Source: JACZSB01 sp965372015 (lineage in GTDB: Bacteria > Fidelibacterota > Marinisomatia > SCGC-AAA003-L08 > TS1B11). From it: a DNA stretch of 11,886 nt. The translations under genes and the position numbers were made by a program. Numbering within the stretch: the stretch's first letter is position 1; the number at the start of each line of letters is the position of its first letter. The DNA lies in NCBI GenBank assembly GCA_965372015.1, contig CBDVAP010000090.1:1-11886 (forward strand), written 5' to 3'. Of the stretch, positions 5,902-11,886 are shown one piece after another. The notes beneath the pieces are model-generated. The model saw only the letters and a program-made list of their open reading frames with translations, searched no databases and was not told the DNA's origin.

Positions 5902-7221
5902 ATGCCTTCCGCCTGCAAATATCATCCCGAGCTGCTGCCTGCTTTCTTCGACCGCGAAGGTATCAAACTGGCGGGCGCCCACCTGTTGGTGGCCTACTCC
6001 GGTGGTCTGGACTCCAGCGTGTTGGTGGCCAGCCTGGCCGAATTGCGGAGCGGGCAGCGGCTTTCGATTACCCTGGTGCATGTTAATCACCATCTGCGGG
6101 AAGATTCGCACCGCGACGAAGATCATTGCCGCCGGGTGGCCGCCCAACTGGGCCTGCCACTGCATGTGGTTCACCTGGACCCGCACGAGCGCTACAGGGA
6201 ATCGATTGAAGCCTGGGCCCGCCGCGAGCGCTATGCAGCTCTGGAAGTGCTGGCCGCAGAAACCGGCGCCGACTGGATTCTCACTGCCCATCACGCCGGC
6301 GATCAGGCTGAAACGGTGCTGATGCGCCTGCAGCAACGGTCGGGCCTGCTGGCTCTGGCGGGCGTCCGGCCCAGGCGGGGACTGATCCTGCGACCCCTGC
6401 TGGATTTTAGCCGCGACCAACTACGACAGTGGGCGCAGGCCAAGGCTCTGGTATGGTGGGAAGACCCTTCCAATAACGATCGGCGCTTCCTGCGTAACCG
6501 GATTCGGCAAGACCTGTTAGAGGGGATCCTGGCCCATGACCCGGCCGCCACTGCTACCCTGTTGAATCTTTCCCGTCTGGCCCGCCGCTATGAAGCCACC
6601 TGCGTCAGCCAGGCCGGCCAGGTGGTTAGCCAGGCCGTTGCCGGGGATTTGGCCGGGACCTGTGAAATCCCCTGGGCGGTTTTACGGGAGGTCGAAGAGG
6701 ACAGCTTCAAGTTAGCGGTGTCGGGATTAGTAGAGCGCCACCTGGGCATTACCGTTCGCCTGAGTGGGCCACACTGGCAGACTTTCCGCAAATTTGTCCG
6801 GTCTGCTGTGGTAGGCAAGGTTTTTGATCTTACCCCCAATGTGCGGGTCCTGCGGGACCGCCATAGCCTGGTTTACTATCGACCGGGTGATGAACGCGGC
6901 CCGGAACCGTGTCCGCTGCCGGTGGGTAAAACCATTTGGGGACGGCATGCATTGGAGGTTACGGTCGATAGCGGTTACAGAAACTTACCCCGGGGCTTGC
7001 AGGTCCGTACCTGGCAGGTGGGAGACAGGGTTAAATTTGGTCATGGCGCAGGGCATAAACTGGTGAGTGATATTTTCGTGGATGCCCGCTTGAGCCGCCT
7101 GGAGAAAAATCATTGGCCGGTGGTGGCGGGATCGGGGAACCGGGCCCTATGGGTGCCCGGTTTGGCGGTTCCCCGGCAACATTACCTATCAGCAGGATGG
7201 AGTATTACATGGCACAGCTAG
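5902..7221 (+). CDS. tilS: TilS, tRNA(Ile)-lysidine synthetase
   Basis: A 439-residue protein. The PP-loop ATP-binding motif SGGLDS is at residues 33-38, the family motif TAHHAGDQAETVLMRL at 128-143, and WEDPSNNDRRFLRNRIR at 186-202, which is characteristic of TilS. The C-terminal part, about 365-436, matches the TilS C-terminal tRNA-binding domain (WQVGDRVKFG, KLVSDIFVDARL, LWVPGLAVP). The enzyme uses ATP and lysine to convert C34 of the CAU-anticodon isoleucine tRNA into lysidine, so that it reads AUA; it is essential in most bacteria. The ATG at 5902 lies 21 bases after the previous stop, the widest gap in the window, and that gap shows nothing but a weak purine stretch. The end overlaps hpt by 13 bases, a common pairing in bacteria. 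Confidence 0.96.
   Translation: MPSACKYHPELLPAFFDREGIKLAGAHLLVAYSGGLDSSVLVASLAELRSGQRLSITLVHVNHHLREDSHRDEDHCRRVAAQLGLPLHVVHLDPHERYRESIEAWARRERYAALEVLAAETGADWILTAHHAGDQAETVLMRLQQRSGLLALAGVRPRRGLILRPLLDFSRDQLRQWAQAKALVWWEDPSNNDRRFLRNRIRQDLLEGILAHDPAATATLLNLSRLARRYEATCVSQAGQVVSQAVAGDLAGTCEIPWAVLREVEEDSFKLAVSGLVERHLGITVRLSGPHWQTFRKFVRSAVVGKVFDLTPNVRVLRDRHSLVYYRPGDERGPEPCPLPVGKTIWGRHALEVTVDSGYRNLPRGLQVRTWQVGDRVKFGHGAGHKLVSDIFVDARLSRLEKNHWPVVAGSGNRALWVPGLAVPRQHYLSAGWSITWHS
7195..7202 (+). promoter_or_regulatory. Ribosome binding site of hpt
   Basis: GGATGGAG inside the end of tilS, six bases before the ATG at 7209. It favours that start over the in-frame ATG at 7197, which itself lies within this site, and over the ATG at 7113 deep inside tilS. 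Confidence 0.6.
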
Positions 7222-7784
7222 ACCCGCCTGAAATTACCCTGCCGGATTCCAGCAAATATGCCGGCCAGTCGTTGGAACTGCTACTTTCACGCGACCAGAT
7301 CCGGCAGAGGGTAGAGGATATAGCGGCGCAGCTCTCCGAGCGGTTCCGGGGCAGTTGCCCCATTCTGATCGGAGTGCTGAACGGGTCGTTTATATTCATG
7401 GCGGACCTGGTGCGAGCCTTGGACATCGATTTCGAGGTGGACTTCATCAAGATTTCTTCCTACGGCAGCGATACCGCCTCCACCGGGACAGTGCGGTTAT
7501 TGAAAGACATCAGCGCCGATATTACCGGCAGGGACGTGATCGTGGTTGAGGATATCGTGGATACCGGCCTGACTATCAAGTTCCTGCGGAACCGCATGGG
7601 TGAGGCTGGCCCCACCTCGGTAACGTTTATTTCCTTACTGCTGAAAGAGGAGATAGCGAAATTAGACTTTCCCCTCGATTATGTGGGGTTTAACATCCCG
7701 AACAGATTTGTAGTCGGCTACGGCTTGGATGTGGACCAGAAGCTCCGTGGGCTGGGCTCCATTTACGCCTTCAAGGAGAACTGA
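7209..7784 (+). CDS. hpt: Hypoxanthine (guanine) phosphoribosyltransferase
   Basis: The protein has 191 residues, the usual HPRT length being about 175-190. The PRPP-binding signature VVEDIVDTG is at 112-120, the pyrophosphate loop region GVLNGSFIF at 55-63, the flexible-loop start SSYGSDT at 83-89, and the purine-contact end NRFVVGYGLD at 165-174. It salvages hypoxanthine and guanine to IMP and GMP with PRPP in the cytosol. The start at 7209 is preferred for its ribosome site; 7197 would add four residues. It overlaps tilS by 13 bases and is followed by ftsH after one base. tilS-hpt-ftsH is a gene order seen in many distantly related bacteria, and in Bacillus the HPRT and TilS proteins are reported to interact. 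Confidence 0.96.
   Translation: MAQLDPPEITLPDSSKYAGQSLELLLSRDQIRQRVEDIAAQLSERFRGSCPILIGVLNGSFIFMADLVRALDIDFEVDFIKISSYGSDTASTGTVRLLKDISADITGRDVIVVEDIVDTGLTIKFLRNRMGEAGPTSVTFISLLLKEEIAKLDFPLDYVGFNIPNRFVVGYGLDVDQKLRGLGSIYAFKEN
7773..7778 (+). promoter_or_regulatory. Ribosome binding site of ftsH
   Basis: AAGGAG inside the last codons of hpt, seven bases before the ATG at 7786. It fixes the ftsH start there and argues against the in-frame ATG at 7729. Confidence 0.8.
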
Positions 7785-7785
7785 A

Positions 7786-9912
7786 ATGTCGGCGGAAGAT
7801 TCGCGGAAAAATACCGGCAGCACTCCCAGGAAACGTCCGGCGCGCCCGGGCAAGACTGCTCGTGGTACTAAGACCAAGGGCCGGACGGCCCAGACTCCCC
7901 GGCGCCCTGGTGGCCGTTCCGGCCAATCAGAGGGCCAGCCCAACGCCGGATTTCAGATGGGCCGGGCCTTCAAAACCTCCCTGGGCTGGCTGGCCATTAT
8001 ATTAGTGGCATTTTTACTGGCCTCTATTTTCTCGTCGGAAGGGAATATCAAGAAAGCCAATTTTACTGAACTGGAGAAATACATCCAGGCCGGACGGGTG
8101 GAGTCGGCAGTGATCACCGGTCAAGTGTTCCGGGGTAAGTTCCACGAGCCCCTGGAGGAAACCAGTTTCAGCGGGCAGACTCGGTCCTACCGCGAATTCC
8201 AAACCACTCTGCCCTATATAGACAGCGAGTTAGTCAAGCAATGGCAGGCCGGCGGGATCGTGTTCGAATTCCGTGATAAAAATCCAGGCTGGTTTGATTA
8301 TCTCTGGAGCGCATGGCCCATCCTGCTGATAGTATTCTTCTGGTTCTTTATCATGCGTCGCATGCAAGGTGGCATGGGCGGCCAGGGCGGCATCTTCAAC
8401 TTCGGTAAAAGCAAAGCCAAGCTGATTTCTCCCGAGTTATCCAAGGTGACTTTTGACGATGTGGCCGGCGCCGATGAAGCTAAGGCCGAGCTGCAGGAGA
8501 TTATCGAGTTCCTAAAAAATCCCGAGAGATTCTCCCGGTTAGGCGGCAAGATCCCCAAGGGAGCGCTGTTGTTGGGCCCGCCCGGCACAGGCAAAACCCT
8601 GTTGGCACGGGCGGTGGCCGGTGAAGCGGAGGTCCCCTTTTATAGTCTGTCTGGGGCCGATTTCGTGGAGATGTTTGTGGGTGTGGGCGCCAGCCGGGTG
8701 CGCGATCTTTTCGAGCAGGGCAAAAAGAGCGCTCCGGCAATTATTTTCATTGATGAAATCGACGCTGTGGGGCGGACTCGGGGCGCCGGCTTGGGCGGTG
8801 GGCATGACGAGCGTGAGCAGACCCTGAATCAGTTGCTGGTGGAAATGGATGGCTTCGATACCGATACCGGTGTGATTCTGTTGGCGTCCACCAATCGCCC
8901 GGATGTCCTGGATAGGGCCCTGCTGCGGCCCGGCCGGTTCGACCGCCAGATCGTGGTTGATGTCCCTGGCCGGAGGGGTCGGGAAGGCATCCTTAAAGTA
9001 CACACCAAGAACATTCCCTTGGATAAGGACGTAGACCTGAATATCCTGGCTCGCGCTACGCCCGGGCTGGTGGGGGCTGACCTGGCTAACCTGGTGAATG
9101 AGGCCGCACTTCTGGCCGCCCGGAAGGATAAGAATAAAGTCTCGATGGAGGACATCGAGGAAGCCAAGGATAAGGTGATGATGGGCGTGGAGCGCAAAAG
9201 CGTAATCCTGTCCGACGAAGAGCGGCGCACCACCGCCTTCCATGAGGCCGGCCACGCCCTGGTGGCCTACCACAACAAAGAGGCCGATCCGCTGCATAAG
9301 ATCACCATTATACCCCGGGGTCAGGCCCTGGGTCTTACCGCCCAGGTACCCATCGACGATAAGCACAGCTATTCACGGACTTATATCCGGGTGCGCCTTG
9401 ATGTGCTCATGGGTGGCCGGGTGGCGGAGATGATAATTTTCAACGATATGACTACCGGCGCCGGTAACGATCTGGAATTGGCAACCGAATTGGCCCGCCG
9501 GATGGTGGTGGAATGGGGCATGAGCGATAAAATTGGTTCCACCACCCTGGGTAAGACCGACCAGGAGCTCTTTCTGGGCCGGGAGATCCAGCAGGCCAAG
9601 AATGTTAGCGAGGAGACGGCCCGGGGCATAGATAATGAGATTAAAGCCATTATCGGTGAAGCGCAGGAGCGGGCCCACAAGTTGATAACCAAGCACCTGG
9701 ATAAGCTACATCTGTTGGGTGAAGCCCTGCTCAAGTACGAGACCATCCATGGCGAGGACCTGCCGCGCTTATTCGACGGTAAGCCGCTCATGAAGGTTTC
9801 CAGCAACGGTAAGCCGCGCCGCGGCAAGAAAGCCAAAAGCGGAGGTAGCGGCAAGCGCAAAAAGACCTCTCCCAGCGCCAAAAGCCCGGTTAAGAAGAAG
9901 GTTGACGACTGA
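7786..9912 (+). CDS. ftsH: FtsH, ATP-dependent membrane zinc metalloprotease
   Basis: A 708-residue AAA+ protease, longer than typical FtsH (about 610-650). Order of parts: a basic low-complexity N-terminus (1-60), membrane helix at about 66-83, extracytoplasmic domain (about 84-168), second helix (about 172-190), Gly/Met linker, then the AAA domain with Walker A GPPGTGKT (264-271), pore loop MFVGVG (296-301), Walker B IIFIDEID (319-326) and second region of homology (369-387). The protease domain has HEAGH (486-490) and the third zinc ligand Asp562 in GAGNDLELAT. It extracts and degrades membrane and soluble proteins as a hexamer in the inner membrane. A Lys/Arg/Ser-rich tail spans about 676-705. 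The start at 7786 is set by a strong ribosome site. The gap after hpt is one base. Confidence 0.97.
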   Translation: MSAEDSRKNTGSTPRKRPARPGKTARGTKTKGRTAQTPRRPGGRSGQSEGQPNAGFQMGRAFKTSLGWLAIILVAFLLASIFSSEGNIKKANFTELEKYIQAGRVESAVITGQVFRGKFHEPLEETSFSGQTRSYREFQTTLPYIDSELVKQWQAGGIVFEFRDKNPGWFDYLWSAWPILLIVFFWFFIMRRMQGGMGGQGGIFNFGKSKAKLISPELSKVTFDDVAGADEAKAELQEIIEFLKNPERFSRLGGKIPKGALLLGPPGTGKTLLARAVAGEAEVPFYSLSGADFVEMFVGVGASRVRDLFEQGKKSAPAIIFIDEIDAVGRTRGAGLGGGHDEREQTLNQLLVEMDGFDTDTGVILLASTNRPDVLDRALLRPGRFDRQIVVDVPGRRGREGILKVHTKNIPLDKDVDLNILARATPGLVGADLANLVNEAALLAARKDKNKVSMEDIEEAKDKVMMGVERKSVILSDEERRTTAFHEAGHALVAYHNKEADPLHKITIIPRGQALGLTAQVPIDDKHSYSRTYIRVRLDVLMGGRVAEMIIFNDMTTGAGNDLELATELARRMVVEWGMSDKIGSTTLGKTDQELFLGREIQQAKNVSEETARGIDNEIKAIIGEAQERAHKLITKHLDKLHLLGEALLKYETIHGEDLPRLFDGKPLMKVSSNGKPRRGKKAKSGGSGKRKKTSPSAKSPVKKKVDD

Positions 9913-9920
9913 GTCATTCG

Positions 9921-11129
9921 GTGGCCGCGATTCGGGAAATAATCACCCAGTCAACGGCGGACCTGGCAAGAGAATTCGAATCCATCAATGTGGATCAGGG
10001 GGGCGCCGGCATCATGGCCCCCAAATCGTTCGCCCACCTCATACGCCTGCGAAACTTGCCTTCTCCCGCGGCCAACATTCTTAAGCAGGAGATGCTCAGC
10101 GTCGGTGGAGAGTGCGCCACCAGCCGGACCGTCATCATGGGTGACCCGCAGCCGGGCGACGTTATCCTGATGGGCAACCGTAGACAGCTGGCCAACGTGG
10201 CGCGCAAGCTCAAAGCCCAACCGTTCGGTCTGAAAAAAGTATCGCGGCAGCTGCAGGATTTCTTGGGCACTATGGCCAACCATCAGGGTGACCTGCCCTC
10301 TCCCCTCGATCGCCTGATCAGCGGCCGGGAGCATTATCCGCTGATAATGGGTATCCTCAACGTCACTCGTGATTCGTTCAGCGACGGGGGGCAGTTTCTG
10401 GAATTGCCGGTGGCCGTCGGGCAAGGCCGAACTATGGCCGAGTCAGGGGCGGATATCATCGACATAGGCGGAGAATCCACCCGGCCGGGATCGGACTCGG
10501 TGGCCCCGGAGGAGGAGCTGCGCCGGGTGGCCCCGGTGATCGCGGCTCTTCGGGAGCAGACCGCCGTGCCGATCTCCATCGATACCATGAAGGCCACGGT
10601 AGCCTACGAAGCCCTGCAGGCGGGTGCCACGTTGGTGAACGACGTCAGCGCCGGCCGTCACGATCCCGGCCTGTTGGAGATAGTAGCCACGGCCGGGTGC
10701 CCCTATGTTATCATGCACATGCAGGGGCTGCCCAAGACCATGCAAGACAGTCCCCACTACGATCTGTTGATGGATGAGTTGCATCGCTTCTTTGAAGAGC
10801 GGCTGGTGGTGGCGGTAAAGGCCGGGATCGATGAGCAACAACTGATCCTGGACCCGGGCATAGGGTTCGGCAAGCGGCGTTCCGACAACTACGAAATTCT
10901 ACGGCGGCTAAGGGAATTCAGGATATTCGGCCGCCCAGTACTGGTGGGAGTTTCGCGCAAATCCTTTCTGCAGAACCCGCTGGGTGAAACCCCCCAGGAA
11001 CGGTTGGAGGAAAGTATTGCCGCCGGGGCCATCGCCATGGCCAACGGGGCCGATATTCTGCGGGTCCACGATGTTCTGCCGGCGCTGAAGTCACGGGCCG
11101 TATTCCAGGAGCTGGAAGCCACCGCATGA
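9921..11129 (+). CDS. folP: Dihydropteroate synthase with N-terminal extension domain
   Basis: A 402-residue protein; standard DHPS has about 280. The C-terminal barrel (about 138-398) carries every family mark: MGILNVTRDSFSDGG (143-157), DIGGESTRPG (181-190), SIDT (219-222), NDVSAG (240-245), HMQG (266-269), DPGIGFGK (311-318), GVSRKSF (343-349) and RVHD (381-384). It joins p-aminobenzoate to the pterin pyrophosphate in folate synthesis. Residues 1-120 form an added domain with MAPKSF (32-37), LPSPAANILKQEML (46-59) and AQPFGLK (99-105), similar to what I recall in long FolP proteins of Clostridia-like and Thermus-like bacteria; its role is unknown to me. The start is GTG at 9921, 8 bases after ftsH, with only a weak purine stretch upstream. 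It overlaps cdaA by 4 bases (ATGA). Confidence 0.94.
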   Translation: MAAIREIITQSTADLAREFESINVDQGGAGIMAPKSFAHLIRLRNLPSPAANILKQEMLSVGGECATSRTVIMGDPQPGDVILMGNRRQLANVARKLKAQPFGLKKVSRQLQDFLGTMANHQGDLPSPLDRLISGREHYPLIMGILNVTRDSFSDGGQFLELPVAVGQGRTMAESGADIIDIGGESTRPGSDSVAPEEELRRVAPVIAALREQTAVPISIDTMKATVAYEALQAGATLVNDVSAGRHDPGLLEIVATAGCPYVIMHMQGLPKTMQDSPHYDLLMDELHRFFEERLVVAVKAGIDEQQLILDPGIGFGKRRSDNYEILRRLREFRIFGRPVLVGVSRKSFLQNPLGETPQERLEESIAAGAIAMANGADILRVHDVLPALKSRAVFQELEATA

Positions 11130-11886
11130 ACCTGGACCTGTTCCACATCGGATTTCTGCCTATCTCCATTTTCGACCTGCTGGACATCCTGATCGTCTCG
11201 TGGATTTTCTACACCCTCTACCGCTATTTCCAGGGCACCCGGGCCGGACAAATGCTGGTAGGCCTGGTGCTGCTGGTAATCATCACCCTGGTGGCCCGCT
11301 TGTTAAACATGAACGCCCTCTCCTGGTTGATGCGCACCGTGCAGACCGTATGGGTGGTGGCTTTCGTGATTCTGTTCCAGCCGGAGCTCCGGCGGTTGCT
11401 GGTGTACGTGGGCCAGATACCGGTGGTGCGGGGCTTTTTCCGAGTCAACGGCAACCGCAGCATCGACGCCGTGGTAGAGGCCGGCCTGGAGCTGGCCCGC
11501 CGGGGGTGGGGGGCACTGCTGGTATTACAGCGCGATTCCAGTCTGCGGGCCTACAAGGAACAGGGCACTGGCCTGCACGCCGAAGTATCCCGGGAGCTGC
11601 TGATCTCGATTTTCAACCCTACCTCCCCACTGCACGACGGAGCGGTGATTATCCAGAACGAAGTGTTGGAGGCCGCCCAATGCATCCTGCCCTTGAGCGA
11701 GAGCGAGATCCTGGACCCGGATATGGGTACCCGCCACCGGGCGGCGCTGGGGCTGACTGAGGAATCGGACGCCTTAGTGGTAGTGGTGTCCGAGGAAACC
11801 GGGCAGATTTCCGTGGCGATTGAGGGACATTTCCACCGCCGCCTGGACGAAGCCGACTTGCGGCGGCACCTGAACCGCTATATATT
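11126..11886 (+). CDS. cdaA: CdaA, membrane diadenylate cyclase (partial, 3' end outside window)
   Basis: The frame starts at the ATG of an ATGA overlap with folP and stays open to the window edge, giving 253 residues. Hydrophobic segments lie at about 14-34, 41-62 and 66-84, followed by the FQPELRR boundary (84-90) seen in CdaA proteins. The DAC domain then shows ALLVLQR (130-136), the catalytic DGA motif in SPLHDGAVII (167-176), and the RHR motif in GTRHRAALGLTEESDAL (201-217). The enzyme condenses two ATP to cyclic di-AMP at the inner membrane, a second messenger for potassium, osmotic and wall balance. GGAAG at 11114-11118 can serve as ribosome site. With most of the DAC domain present, little more than the C-terminal tail is missing. 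cdaR and glmM often follow such genes but are not visible here. Confidence 0.95.
   Translation, partial: MNLDLFHIGFLPISIFDLLDILIVSWIFYTLYRYFQGTRAGQMLVGLVLLVIITLVARLLNMNALSWLMRTVQTVWVVAFVILFQPELRRLLVYVGQIPVVRGFFRVNGNRSIDAVVEAGLELARRGWGALLVLQRDSSLRAYKEQGTGLHAEVSRELLISIFNPTSPLHDGAVIIQNEVLEAAQCILPLSESEILDPDMGTRHRAALGLTEESDALVVVVSEETGQISVAIEGHFHRRLDEADLRRHLNRYI

Noticed and set aside
7113..7208. Longer starts for hpt at 7113 or 7197
   Set aside because: Upstream residues are a read-through of the tilS end in another frame; the ATG at 7209 has the better-spaced ribosome site, though 7197 cannot be fully excluded.
7729..7785. Longer start for ftsH at the ATG at 7729
   Set aside because: The 19 extra residues lie in hpt, and AAGGAG at 7773-7778 points to the ATG at 7786.
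1..11886. A new defence system, mobile element, CRISPR array or non-coding RNA
   Set aside because: Every stretch is accounted for by recognisable housekeeping or metabolic genes; no spaced repeats, transposase, terminal inverted repeats or unexplained gap larger than about 21 bases was found.

Overview
This is a bacterial, GC-rich (by eye, high fifties percent) and extremely dense stretch. Twelve protein-coding genes lie head to tail on the + strand. The longest gap is about 21 bases, and several stops and starts overlap. I see no promoter, terminator, riboswitch, tRNA, rRNA, CRISPR array, insertion sequence or substantial repeat. The whole window could be one operon, or the inside of one, because both ends cut through genes.

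Layout: (1) 1-78, the tail of an unknown protein ending in a zinc ribbon. (2) 90-2249, a System I cytochrome c maturation block, ccmA-ccmB-ccmC plus a 37-residue ccmD-like gene; ccmE, ccmF and ccmH do not follow. (3) 2265-4010, an archaeal-type (type II) GAPDH-like dehydrogenase followed by a glyoxalase II-like metallo-beta-lactamase hydrolase. (4) 3997-5880, a fused homocysteine S-methyltransferase / methylenetetrahydrofolate reductase. (5) 5902-11886, tilS-hpt-ftsH-folP-cdaA, a housekeeping run of a type met in many bacteria; the window ends inside cdaA.

The genes fall into loose themes. Heme export and ligation serve c-type cytochrome assembly. One-carbon and folate metabolism appears twice, as the MTHFR fusion and as dihydropteroate synthase. 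tRNA-Ile lysidine formation, purine salvage, membrane proteolysis and cyclic di-AMP synthesis form the core housekeeping group. The GAPDH-like protein with the glyoxalase II-like hydrolase hints at triose-phosphate or aldehyde chemistry, but that is inference.

Organism: a bacterium that probably makes c-type cytochromes, with cdaA and a long-form folP. The gene order and Gram-negative-style ccm genes fit an uncultured lineage around the Fibrobacteres-Chlorobi-Bacteroidetes group or a similar candidate phylum. This is a guess from gene content, not a phylogeny.

I do not see a new defence or mobile system. The points most worth a second look are the GAPDH-like enzyme with an altered active-site context, the tiny ccmD, the N-terminal domain on FolP and the long basic tails at both ends of FtsH.
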